Source: Crossaster papposus
Taxonomy: Eukaryota > Echinodermata > Asteroidea > Velatida > Solasteridae
Assembly: GCA_037893245.1 (NCBI GenBank)
Contig: JBAIAA010000317.1
Span: forward strand, 124,001-188,000
DNA: 64,000 nucleotides
Reading direction: 5' to 3'
Position numbers and translations under genes: made by a program. Of this stretch, positions 34,708 through 44,465 are shown piece by piece. Each line of letters opens with the position of its first letter. Position 1 is the stretch's first letter. Under the pieces are notes generated by a model, which was given only the letters and a program-made list of their open reading frames with translations, had not been told where the DNA came from and ran no database searches.

Positions 34708-34871
34708 TTTTGGGGCAGCTTAACCAACATATTTATAACAATTGTGCATTTTATGATAAAAGCATAAAATTTGGCACACATGTACACACTTATATTTTAA
34801 ACAGATTTGGATATTGAGCCATCTCAGATTTGACCCCTGACAGCCACGGCGGCCATTTTCCAAAATGGCTG
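34708..34871 (+). repeat. Element 1 left inverted repeat
   Basis: Pairs with 41413-41565: 'ggggcagcttaaccaa', 'tgtgcatttt', 'ataaaagcat', 'gagccatct' and 'cggccattttccaaaatggc' are shared in order, with small indels. Confidence 0.85.
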
Positions 34872-35009
34872 ACTGTGGTTACTGGTATTTTACTTTCCTG
34901 CTCAGCTGCAGAGTACTTCAGCTTGGCATTTGGATTTTGTTCACCTGTAAAGGTTCAGGAAAGCTCAGGGAAGGATCAATACTTGAATTTGTACAATAAA
35001 AAGCAGTAT

Positions 35010-35052
35010 AATTAGACTAATTAACATAACAATTAACATAATTAGTCTAATT
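35010..35052. repeat. Short hairpin AATTAGACTAATT
   Basis: Inverted repeat AATTAGACTAATT / AATTAGTCTAATT with a loop of about 17 bp in the leader region of element 1. Confidence 0.6.
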
Positions 35053-35223
35053 GGGAACCGTAATTTCACTCGATCCTAGGTAAATCATTTGTTTTGCAAG
35101 CGAGTTCCCCAACAATTAGTTTTTCTCGGTTTATTTATTATTGTGACCAGACACTTTTAGTGTACATATATACCATTCCTTTAAGTCTACTGCCCTCAGT
35201 GGTCTGGAAGTCTGGTCTTACTG

Positions 35224-35236
35224 GTTACCTAGCAAC
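35224..35236. promoter_or_regulatory. RFX X-box-like site
   Basis: GTTACCTAGCAAC fits the RFX consensus GTNRCC-N-RGYAAC exactly. It lies about 170 bp before the proposed 5' splice donor of the element 1 gene, so it could sit in its promoter, but a chance match cannot be excluded. Confidence 0.3.
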
Positions 35237-35404
35237 AACCTTGTGCAGAGTCTTGGTCCTGTCTTGGTTCTTTTGTCTTTGTGTGTGGTCAGACTAACCT
35301 AGAAGTCATTCCACTGGTAACTTCCCTTGTGTGAACATCTTGTGATCAGAATTGTGAGCCTGCAGTATATTTTTGGAGGATTCATCTTAACCCATCCTTG
35401 CACT

Positions 35405-36560
35405 GTGAGTACCTAATTTCTTTCTTATTTCCCAGAGTATTAATTGCTTGACATTTATAAGGAGGTTATAGGATTGCATTATTTTGATAATAATTAGTAC
35501 TACAAAAAGTAAAATGTACTAATAGTTTTTGCTAATTGAGAATTGTTGAAACTGATGATCCGTTTTATGGAAGTTTTGCCAAAGGAACCTACAGTTTTAA
35601 TAGTTTTCTGGGACTTAAATGTACGTCAGGAGTTCCATATATTTGTTGGGAAACTTCAAGTTCATTGAAGATTTAATATTTTGTTATAATTTCCTAATTC
35701 AGTATAATTATTTTCTGTTTTAGTTCAGTTTGTGTTTGACAAAGTTTAGGGTTAATCTAAGTTACTTTTTCTTGTGATATATTCACTGACGCGACGATTT
35801 TATTCTGTTAATTACAGGATATAATGCATCCACCTAGTATCTTTGGGTTTAGTGTTTTCCCCAAACTATTTTATGTACATAATATAGCTGTACCTGTACA
35901 CTGATACTTAGCCCACTTAAGATTTCCAGCGCCATACAGGACAGTTCATTGTCTTTGCCTTGAAACACAGTAGGTAATGGTTATACCAGATGTTGAGACC
36001 TCTCCAGGGTCATAGCTGAGTGCGGAAACAGGGTAGTGTGATATTGATAAACAGCTTAGCTATAGTATATCACACAGCACTGTACTGTCATATCGATATT
36101 GTGTTGCTTGTGGCAGCTGTGTGGAGTGGTTGTGTACAGATAATTGATATGTGATCACTGCATCACCAGTCTACATAGCCTGTGTGGATTGTTTATGTTT
36201 CTAGCTGGCCAAGTTGCAGGCAAGGTCAATCTGTGGCTCATTAGTATGTATTTGTCTTTATGTAGTATTGTATAGGATTGACTAGGGAAAAGTTTTTGTG
36301 ATTTTGCGCAAGCAGGGAGACCAAAGTGCCCTAGTGAATATTTAATTAGGTGCAGGTAAAAACGGCTATCCTTGTTAAAGGGATTTAATAATGTTTCTTT
36401 ATTTGAAGAGTTTATTTTGCTTTGACAAGGTAACTTGTTTTCTTTAACGAAGGAATCCAAGAAGTGTTCTAAGTGATTTATTTGTTTAATTGTTTTATTG
36501 ATTATACCTATGATGTGTACTTATGATTGTTTCTTTTTCTCTTTCTTTCTTTTCATATAG
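35405..36560 (+). other. Candidate 5'-leader intron of the element 1 gene
   Basis: A donor CACT|GTGAGT at 35405 and an acceptor at 36559-36560 (a pyrimidine tract of about 30 nt ending 'tttcatatag') would remove 1,156 bp. That joins an upstream leader to an exon starting 96 bp before the ATG at 36656. The region has no open frame of interest. This is inference from splice-site consensus; no transcript evidence is available. Confidence 0.4.
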
Positions 36561-36655
36561 TCTTATACGCCAACCTTTTGGTGATGGTTGCTGATGGTGA
36601 TGGTTGCTGATGAAGAGATACTGTTTCTAGACTAGGTGTGTTCAGTAATCCAATC

Positions 36656-39600
36656 ATGTCCAGAAGCTTCAAATTGGTTGGCCCTGGTCAACCTGTACCA
36701 TCAACATCCACACACCAAACTAAGACTAACTGGAAGCTGTGTATTATTTGCCAAGAGGACAAGGCAGAGGTACTGACATGTCCTTCACAGTCCAAGCGAA
36801 AAGACATAGGGAGTGGATACAGTTCACTCGCAGAAAACTTGATAAAATTCAACGAACTTGGACAGATTCCTGAAATGCTGGACCGACTCGATGAAGGCCA
36901 TGGCATTGAAGCAGCCATGGTTGCACACAATGCTCAGTATCATCACACATGCAGGCTCAAATACAACAAAACAAAACTACAAAGAGCAGAAAAGAGAGCA
37001 CTCAAGACAGAAGATGAGAGCCATGACATACCAGCAGTATGCAAACGGACCAGGTCATCAAGTACAGAGACACAGGTCCAGGAAGCTTGTTTCTTCTGTG
37101 ATCAACCTGCCGGAACCGATGGGCTTCACGATGCAGCAACCTTTCAACTGGACAAACGGGTTCGGTCTTGTGCCACTCTTCTTGAAGACACAGAGCTGCT
37201 GGGCCGACTCAGTGCTGGGGACATGGTGGCTGTGGAAGCCAAATATCATACCAAGTGCTTGGTGGGGCTGTACAACCGTGCCAGAAAGGCCCAGTCTGAA
37301 GGACATAGTAACACAGAGAAGGAGCGAGAAGTTTCTGGAATCGTCTTTGCCGAGCTGGTCCTGTACATTGACGAGACAAGGCAAGATGAAGAGATGGCAC
37401 CAGTGTTTAAGTTGGCTGATCTTGTCCAGCTCTACCAGTCTAGAATGGAACAGCTAGGAGTCAAACTCGACACAAGGGTCCACTCCACACGATTGAAGCA
37501 GAGACTCTTGGCCCAGTTTCCTGACATGCGGGCACACAGCAAAGGGAGAGACATCCTGATGGCATTTGAAGAAGATGTCGGTGCTGCGCTCACCAAAGCC
37601 TGTGAGCTGGACAGTGACACTGATGCCGTCCATCTTGCACGTGCTGCACAAATTTTGCGTCGCAACATGTTTGGAGAGGCCAAGCCCTTTAATGGATTCC
37701 CCGAAGGATGCCAAGAGGAATCTGTGCCATCACTGCTGCTTGTTTTGGTGAGGATGGTCCTAGAGGGTCCCAGCATTAAGGACCAGATAGCAGACACATC
37801 CCCTGCAGCACTTGCCATTGCCCAAATGCTGAAGTTCAACAGCATCAAACACAAGAGGTCTCATGGTACTACACCACACCAAACTGTCAGGCACAGCACT
37901 ACACAGGAGACACCAGTTCCCATGTATGTTGGGATGATGCTTCATGCTCACACGCGCAAGAGGGAATTGGTAGAAAGGTTGTCGCACCTGGGCATGAGTA
38001 TCTCATATGACCGCGTTCTTCAGCTCTCAGCTCAGATGGGAAACAGTGTCTGTCAACAGTTTCACAGAGAGCAAGTGGTTTGTCCTCCCAAGATGCGTGG
38101 CAAAGTATTCACAACCGCTGCTGTGGATAACATAGACCACAACCCCAGTGCAACAACATCAAAGGAGTCCTTCCATGGCACTGCTATATCCCTCCTTCAG
38201 CATCCCTCCTACCCTGATGAAGGAGTGGATCGAAGCATTGTCATTGGTTCAGAATCTGGTGATGCAAGATCCAGCACTATTGCTCACTTGCCACACTACT
38301 ACACTGACGTGCCCCCTGTCACTGGCAGCATCAAAAGGCTGCCTCTCCCAGCTGCTAGAGTTGCGTCGTTGACCAGAGACAACTTCAGACAGCACACTGA
38401 GGAGGAATATCAGTGGCTACATCACACAAAGTGGGCCCTGGAGGACAAGACTGAGACAGAAGATAACACTTCTTGGGCAGCATTTCATGCCAACCGGCAG
38501 CATCCACCAACTCGAGTCATCTGCCCCACTGCTCTGCTTCCACTTTTCCTAGACAGTGCCCATACAGTGGCTATGATCCGACACTCAATGGATGTCATAA
38601 AAAATGCTGTCCAGCACCTGAATCCAGGGCAGACACCAGTGATTACCTGTGATCAACCACTCTTTGCCTTGGCCAAGCAAATTCAGTGGAAGTGGCCGGA
38701 GAGCTATGGTGAAGACAAGATGGTGGTGATGTTTGGTGGGCTACACATTGAGATGGCAGCACTGAAGACTCTGGGGGACTGGCTGCAAGGGAGCGGCTGG
38801 GTGCAAGCCTTGGTGCAAGCTGAGATAGCGACGTCAGGGACGGCTGACTCCTTCCTACGGGCAGCTCATGTTGCCCGCACAAGGAGAGCTCACCAAATCA
38901 CCGCAGCAGCACTGTATATCCTGCAACACCGTGCATATGACCGCAACTGTCTGAGCAAAGCCGAGCATGCAGAAGATCTCCCAGAGTTTGATGACTGGTG
39001 CCACCAGAAAGAAGACATCCCACAGTTTCAATACTGGGCAACAGTGCTAGAACTTGAGATGTTGGTACTGGTGTATGTGCGTTCTCTGCGGCAGGCATCA
39101 CTGACAATGTACCTTGATGCCCTGACAGAACTGGCCTCTTGGTTCCATGCCCTAGACCACACTAACTATGCCAGGTGGATCCCTGTCCATCTGAAAGACA
39201 TGGCTGAACTCCCCACAAAGCACCCAGACGTAGCCCGGGAATTCAGGGCTGGCAGTTTCACTGTACAGAAGACAAAGAAGGTGTTCTCTTCAATCCCGAT
39301 TGACCAGGCCCATGAACAGAATAATGCCTGCATCAAAGGAGACGGCGGAGCAGTTGGCCTCACTGACAACCCCAATGCTCTGCTGCGTTGGATGGTTGCT
39401 GGACCAGAAGTTGCCAGGGCCATAGAAGAGTTCCAAGAATGCCACCAGCATTTTGGCAGGCAAACAAACACACGTCATCATGACCAGACACCAAGCGTGC
39501 AAATCTCATTTGCTAAAGATGTTCGCTCCCTTGTCAGTGTGATAGAAGACCTTGGCAACCCATTTGAAGAAGAGAGCATGGATCTGGTTGTCCTTGACAC

Positions 39601-41227
39601 AAAGGAAATTGCGGGCCCTGCTGCAGTTGAGACTGTCCGGAATGTCAAGAGGATCGGCCAAGAGCAGTTCCAGGCTTTCACCAAAGAATGCCTGCTGGAA
39701 AGAACGAAGCCCATTGATGATGCTATTCATCGAAACAAACTGAAGGTGTTCAGTACTTCCACCACTAGAAGTGTGAGTAAAGGAAAGCAGCAGCTGTCCT
39801 CTCTCAAGAATAACATGGAGCTCTTTTCAAGGCTTTACATTGGTTGCCAGACGAGGGAAGGAAACCTTGAGGAGTTCTTTCGTCATGAGAATCAAGCATG
39901 CCCTCCAGCACTCTCTGATGGAGGAAGCCTCCGCTTAGGTACAAAAAGTGACCTCCTCACATGCTTGGAAGACCTGTCTGATGCCAAATTACAGGCTCCA
40001 ACCACTACCAGTGTAGTTCTTGATGGAGCAGTCATCGTACAGATGCTGAAGCCAGCTACAGCAAAGAACTTTGGCAAGTATGCTGAAGATATATTCATCC
40101 CATACATTTCCACAAAGCTTCAAACTGCAAAACGACTGGATCTTGTGTGGGACAGCTATTTTGCTGATTCACTGAAAGGCACTGCAAGAGCAAAGCGTGG
40201 ACAGGGAGTGCGCAGGCGTGTGATGGCTGGGGTAGCAATACCAGGAAACTGGCAGAACTTCCTCAGAGTGGACAGCAACAAGACACAGCTGTTCACATTT
40301 CTATCTGAAGCTCTTCTCAAGTGGTTTGAACAGGAAGACAAACAGCTTGTGATCACTGATGGAGAGGCAGTCCAAAGCAAGCCACCACTGCAGGATACTA
40401 CATCCCTCACCCCATGCAGCCATGAAGAGGCAGACAGTCGCATGTTGCTGCATGCATACCATGCAGCCCAGCATGGCCACCACACGATCATGATCCGAAC
40501 TGTTGACACTGATGTTGTGGTATTGGCTGTATCAGTAGCGCAGCGGCTGCAACCAGAAGATGAACTGTGGCTAGCATTCGGAACTGCCAAGGGTTTCCGT
40601 TACCTGGCAGCCCATGAGCTAGCAGCTGGCCTGGGACCGGAGAAGGCACGAGCACTGCCAATGTTCCATGCTCTGACTGGGTGTGACACTGTGTCCAGTT
40701 TTGCAGGGCATGGTAAGAAGACTGCATGGGCAATCTGGACTGTGATGCCAGAACTAACAGAAGCTCTGCTGAAACTGTCCTCTGCACCAAATGACATACC
40801 AACAGAAGTAATGCAAACCATTGAGCGGTTTGTCATCCTACTGTATGACAGAACAAGCAAGTGCAAGGACATCAACAAGGCGAGAAAGAAACTATTTGCA
40901 AATAAGCACAATGTGCAGCTGATCCCGCCAACCAAGGCAGCACTGGAGCAACACATCAAGAGGGCAGCCTACCAGGGAGGCCATGTGTGGGGCCAAGTAC
41001 TGCTTCCAGCACCAGAACTGCCTTCACCCACCAGCTGGGGATGGGCAAAGAATGATGATGGGTTGTATGAACCACACTGGACAACTCTACCCGAAGCAGC
41101 CAACACCTGCTATGAACTAGTGTCCTGCAAGTGCAAAAAGGCTTGTGTGGGGCGTTGCAAATGCAAAAAGGCTGGACTGGAATGCACAGCTCTGTGTGTG
41201 TGTGAAGGCGACTGCTCACAGAAATGA
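36656..41227 (+). CDS. Academ-like transposase with XPG-type nuclease and CXC domain, 1,523 aa
   Basis: Start chosen at the ATG 36656 (A at -3); the open frame extends six codons upstream to a GTG, not expected to initiate. Domains by residue: two N-terminal zinc modules of form C-x2-C ... H-x2-C (C29/C32 with H96/C99; C145/C148 with H198/C201). A conserved core follows at about 485-930 with VDNIDHN (D491, D494), TCDQPL (D666), GLHIEMA (697), LDHTNYARW (834) and IDQAHEQNNACIKGDGG (883-897). D491 or D494, D666 and E887 are my candidates for the DDE triad. A PIN/XPG-like domain spans about 1115-1420: LDG (D1123), WD.Y (D1166), HEEADSR (E1257, E1258, D1260), TVDTDVVVL (D1284, D1286) and LTGCDTVSSF (D1344). 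A CXC domain lies at 1491-1520. It probably excises and inserts element 1 in the nucleus, zinc and CXC modules binding the termini. No stop, frameshift or intron occurs in the coding part. Academ assignment is from memory of the family and moderately sure. Confidence 0.8.
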   Translation: MSRSFKLVGPGQPVPSTSTHQTKTNWKLCIICQEDKAEVLTCPSQSKRKDIGSGYSSLAENLIKFNELGQIPEMLDRLDEGHGIEAAMVAHNAQYHHTCRLKYNKTKLQRAEKRALKTEDESHDIPAVCKRTRSSSTETQVQEACFFCDQPAGTDGLHDAATFQLDKRVRSCATLLEDTELLGRLSAGDMVAVEAKYHTKCLVGLYNRARKAQSEGHSNTEKEREVSGIVFAELVLYIDETRQDEEMAPVFKLADLVQLYQSRMEQLGVKLDTRVHSTRLKQRLLAQFPDMRAHSKGRDILMAFEEDVGAALTKACELDSDTDAVHLARAAQILRRNMFGEAKPFNGFPEGCQEESVPSLLLVLVRMVLEGPSIKDQIADTSPAALAIAQMLKFNSIKHKRSHGTTPHQTVRHSTTQETPVPMYVGMMLHAHTRKRELVERLSHLGMSISYDRVLQLSAQMGNSVCQQFHREQVVCPPKMRGKVFTTAAVDNIDHNPSATTSKESFHGTAISLLQHPSYPDEGVDRSIVIGSESGDARSSTIAHLPHYYTDVPPVTGSIKRLPLPAARVASLTRDNFRQHTEEEYQWLHHTKWALEDKTETEDNTSWAAFHANRQHPPTRVICPTALLPLFLDSAHTVAMIRHSMDVIKNAVQHLNPGQTPVITCDQPLFALAKQIQWKWPESYGEDKMVVMFGGLHIEMAALKTLGDWLQGSGWVQALVQAEIATSGTADSFLRAAHVARTRRAHQITAAALYILQHRAYDRNCLSKAEHAEDLPEFDDWCHQKEDIPQFQYWATVLELEMLVLVYVRSLRQASLTMYLDALTELASWFHALDHTNYARWIPVHLKDMAELPTKHPDVAREFRAGSFTVQKTKKVFSSIPIDQAHEQNNACIKGDGGAVGLTDNPNALLRWMVAGPEVARAIEEFQECHQHFGRQTNTRHHDQTPSVQISFAKDVRSLVSVIEDLGNPFEEESMDLVVLDTKEIAGPAAVETVRNVKRIGQEQFQAFTKECLLERTKPIDDAIHRNKLKVFSTSTTRSVSKGKQQLSSLKNNMELFSRLYIGCQTREGNLEEFFRHENQACPPALSDGGSLRLGTKSDLLTCLEDLSDAKLQAPTTTSVVLDGAVIVQMLKPATAKNFGKYAEDIFIPYISTKLQTAKRLDLVWDSYFADSLKGTARAKRGQGVRRRVMAGVAIPGNWQNFLRVDSNKTQLFTFLSEALLKWFEQEDKQLVITDGEAVQSKPPLQDTTSLTPCSHEEADSRMLLHAYHAAQHGHHTIMIRTVDTDVVVLAVSVAQRLQPEDELWLAFGTAKGFRYLAAHELAAGLGPEKARALPMFHALTGCDTVSSFAGHGKKTAWAIWTVMPELTEALLKLSSAPNDIPTEVMQTIERFVILLYDRTSKCKDINKARKKLFANKHNVQLIPPTKAALEQHIKRAAYQGGHVWGQVLLPAPELPSPTSWGWAKNDDGLYEPHWTTLPEAANTCYELVSCKCKKACVGRCKCKKAGLECTALCVCEGDCSQK
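41126..41215 (+). other. CXC domain of the element 1 transposase
   Basis: Nine cysteines at residues 1491, 1493, 1497, 1501, 1503, 1510, 1514, 1516 and 1520 in the pattern C-x-C-x3-C-x3-C-x-C-x6-C-x3-C-x-C-x3-C. This resembles one half of a tesmin/TSO1-type CXC domain, which binds DNA through a zinc cluster. Confidence 0.8.
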
Positions 41228-41412
41228 CTTTCTTACCACAATTTTAGGCAGATTTTGAGCGCCACCTTGAAGCAATTCAAAATATTGACCTCGGAGGATA
41301 TTGTTACCATAAAAATTGGCTTTGGCACCTCCAAATCTATATAAATAGACACCAAGAACATCAATATTGATCAACTGTGTGTAATTCTATGCTCAAATCA
41401 ATTTCACATAAC

Positions 41413-41565
41413 GCGATTGGCGGCCATCTTGGAAAATGGCCGTCCAAGACCAAATTTGGGATGGCTCAATATCTATATCTGCTTACTATCTATCCATCTA
41501 CACCTCTGCCAATTTTGGTGCTTTTATCACAAAATGCACAATAGTTTGGTTAAGCTGCCCCACTA
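41413..41565 (-). repeat. Element 1 right inverted repeat
   Basis: Inverted partner of 34708-34871, beginning about 185 bp after the transposase stop. No canonical AATAAA was seen between the stop and this arm. Confidence 0.85.
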
Positions 41566-41744
41566 ATGTATATATACTGTTACTCTCAAACAAACAAAAC
41601 TAAAAAAAATGTACAGTAAAAACGAAACAGCTGCAGTGTGTTCACATTATAATGCAGATTTAGTGGATATTTCTGCTTTGATACTGAACCATACAAAGCT
41701 GCATTAGGGACATGGCAAAAATAATTAATTTCTCTCACTTCAGC

Positions 41745-42237
41745 TAACTCGTACGTAGGACTTGCATGTCCAACGTAGAACTCGCATGTCGTACGTAGGA
41801 CTCGCATGTCCCACGTACGACTCGCATGTCCCACGTACGACTCGCATGTCCCACGCACGACTCGCATGTCCCACGCACGACTCGCATGTCCCACGCACGA
41901 CTCGCATGTCCCACGCACGACTCGCATGTCCCACGCACGACTCGCATGTCCCACGCACGACATGCAAGTCCCACGCACGACATGCAAGTCCCACGCACGA
42001 CATGCAAGTCCCACGCACGACATGCAAGTCCCACGCACGACATGCAAGTCCCACGTACGACATGCAAGTCCCACGTACGACATGCAAGTCCAACGTACGA
42101 CATGCAAGTCCAACGTACGACATGCAAGTCCTACGTACGACATGCAAGTCCTACGTACGACATGCAAGACCTACGTACGACATGCAAGTCCTACGTACGA
42201 CATGCAAGTCCAACGTACGACATGCAAGTCCTACGTG
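41745..42237. repeat. 20-bp minisatellite, about 24 units
   Basis: A strict 20-bp period runs from 41745 to 42237. Left units read ACTCGCATGTCCCACGCACG; right units read ACATGCAAGTCCTACGTACG, with intermediates in order between. Because 20 is not a multiple of 3 but no frame of the unit contains a stop, several overlapping frames on both strands remain open for 127-193 codons (MHVVRGTCMSCVGLACRAWD type). I regard these as non-genic. Confidence 0.95.
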
Positions 42238-42503
42238 AGCATGTTTTGTTTATGATATGCAGATGAGTTGAAAAAATGATACCTTCTTGGTCTGTCAAGT
42301 TTGTAGTCATTCTATGATTATAATAAAAGAAAGAGTAATTTGTTTTTAAAATGCAAGGCAAAGAATTTACAAAAAAAGGGAAAAAAATTAAATAAAAAGT
42401 TAACTTTAAGATGACGTCATCATAACATGTGTAAATAGACACAAAGTACTGTAATACTAATTTCAGAGTCAGTTGGAGTATGTGCAAACTGCAAAGTTTC
42501 ATG

Positions 42504-42835
42504 AAAGGTAGGATACACCATTATACAGTTGTTGACTGCTGTGGTGTGGGATGCGTTTTGAACACCCGAGATATGCATAAGCAACCCGAGGGTGTTCAAA
42601 ACGTCATATCCCACATCACAGCAGTCGACAATTGTTTTGTTATACCTATGCCTTGAAACTCAGCAGACATTTATGAGGATTAAAGATACATTGTACGAAA
42701 CGTTTTATAAAAAAATATTTTACTGTAGTATTCACGCAAGTATTCACTTAAAAAGTTTACTACCGAATTATTAAGAAATATCTTATTTGAAAGTAAAATA
42801 ATGAGTCTAAACATCCAGCAGAATAATGTTATCAC
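42504..42835 (+). mobile_element. TTAA MITE copy, right end lost
   Basis: Begins with 'aaaggtaggatacaccatt' at 42504 as in 29304-29690 and keeps a diverged 'aagtaaaataatg ... catccagcagaat' block near 42790-42830. It is interrupted at 42526-42639 by a hairpin MITE. Confidence 0.65.
42526..42639. mobile_element. Hairpin MITE with TTATA duplication
   Basis: Arms of about 50 bp ('gttgactgctgtggtgtggg', 'gttttgaacacccg' and inverted copies) fold into a hairpin. TTATA flanks both sides (42521-42525, 42640-42644). It was inserted in the older TTAA MITE copy. Confidence 0.85.
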
Positions 42836-44465
42836 TGGTTTTCAGACTTTTGGGAGCCAAGAAATGCCCTGAGTGACCAAACACACGCAGAGGTCGATTG
42901 TCTCCCTTTCCCCTCCCCGAGGCCATACACTCCCAATGAAACACTGCCAAGGGAAGGAGATATCTAGTACAAAACAGTTTAAAGCAAACATTGCCTGTCT
43001 TTCAACAAATACCATTATCTGCTCCGGCTTGAGTTGCTCACCAATGATCAGTACAAAAGGCTGTTTGAGTGTTAGCGTGTCAAGGTAGGCCTACTCTGGG
43101 ATGTTCGTATACGTACCAATCTACATTCAGGGTAAACATAAAGATACACATTTGAATGTACGGTACACATGATGTATGCATATAAACCACAAAATTGAAC
43201 ACAATCTTCATCTTCACCCGAGACACTTCTTCATATTTATATTAATTTCATCTTGCAAAAGTGATCTTTAAACATTACATGTATGGTGCAGTAAAAGTAT
43301 TTTGACAGTTATCCAAACCCCAGTTTCGGCTCGGGTTCCATCACCATTGCCAACTGCATGAACGAAGTTCAATCGGAGACAAATCTGTGGTTTGGAAAAC
43401 GCCTATGGTCGTTTTGAAAAACCACAGCTGTGTTTCTGATGGGCTTCGTTAATGCAGTTTAGCAATGTTGATGGAGCCGAACTGGAGTTTGGAAAAACGG
43501 TCACGAGTTAAATAAACAGAGTTTGGCTACACTGTTCCTTGCTCTATGGCTACACTTACTTCGTCATGCTCGACTGAAATTAAATTTTAAATAGGGCCTC
43601 AGCATTTCTCGAAAATTGTAAGGTAAGACTAGTACTATAGTACAGGCTTTTTACAGCATAATAAAAGCGAGTGATTGATAGATTATAGAACATAGGATTA
43701 GGAGTAAAATTAAAAACTAGTACAGTTCCTTGGACAGCTGCCTGCGGAAATACAAAAATGGTGGCCTGTCCTGTAGCGCGCATGTGGGCATGGCGGGGGC
43801 AATGTGGCGAGGTACTCCATGTACAACAGAGTACGGAGTTTACACTGAAATGTTTAAGCTTCATCGTCGTACGCCTATCGTATGTAAACAAAGTGATGCG
43901 TTCGACAAAACCATGACAAAACTAACATAAACTCTTATCTCGCTCTATCTTACCTTCAAATGTATCAGAGTACCGTTCCAATCCCCATTCTTTTAACTGT
44001 TCAAGTTGAACAAATTCGGACATTGTCATTAGTGATCGTTGACTGTTTGACGGTTTGGTTGCGCTCGCTTCAATTTCCGCGCAGTGAGGTCACATGATCG
44101 ACCTCGTCCAATCATTTAAGTTAATGCTGCAGCTCAACTGGTACCCTTGCCACGTTACGGTCATGGCTACTGACAAAATGCATGTGGACCAATCATGTAA
44201 TTTGCATGTTTTAGAACAGGCCGGGTCTGGATCTTTTTGTCTATACGGCCTCTGAGAAAGTTTCACTTTCGATTGATCCTCGAAATCTGCCAATCTCTTA
44301 CTTCCATGGTGGTCTGGTTAAATAAATTCTGACCTGATCTTGAAGATTCACTGACGACTCTTGATAAATCTTAGGTCAGTTATACGAAAAAAATGAAATG
44401 GAATACACATTTATTTTACCACTGACATGCATTTGAAATTATTTTTAGAAAAATATAATATAGGG
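42836..44465. other. Spacer inside the CACT-ended element, one hairpin
   Basis: A hairpin lies at 43313-43492 (arms 'ccaaaccccagtttcggctc' / inverted with 'gagccgaactggagtttgg', loop near 43400). No gene is recognised elsewhere. Confidence 0.45.
43313..43492. repeat. Inverted repeat / hairpin MITE
   Basis: Arms of about 80 bp are diverged (roughly 80% by eye) and share 'ccatcaacattgc', 'aactgcattaacgaag' and 'gtggttt'. Exact ends and target duplication are not defined. Confidence 0.65.

Larger units (their letters stand above)
34708..41565 (+). mobile_element. Element 1: Academ-like DNA transposon with intact gene
   Basis: Inverted repeats of about 155 bp at 34708-34871 and 41413-41565 enclose a single large gene. 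The right end reads GGTTAAGCTGCCCCACTA, i.e. TAGTGGGGCAGCTTAACC inward; the left has TTTTGGGGCAGCTTAACC, so the first bases probably mutated and a target duplication is not visible. The arms align with those of element 2 ('tgatgataaaagca'-type block, 'ttggcacacatgta', 'gagccatct', 'ggcggccattttccaaaatg'). Size is 6.86 kb. Gene content (DDE-type core, XPG-like nuclease, CXC) matches what is known for the AcademX group. I consider it possibly active because the frame is open throughout. Confidence 0.75.

Noticed and set aside
36638-36655. GTG at 36638 as the start of the transposase
   Set aside because: Nuclear genes of animals start at ATG; the ATG at 36656 has A at -3 and begins the recognisable N-terminus.
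36688-41219. Many open frames in other frames across the transposase gene
   Set aside because: They are shadows of the intact 1,523-codon frame, with no recognisable domains of their own.
41586-42266. Long overlapping open frames on both strands at the 20-bp minisatellite
   Set aside because: The frames result from a stop-free 20-bp unit; all translate to the same simple repeat and none has an independent coding signal.
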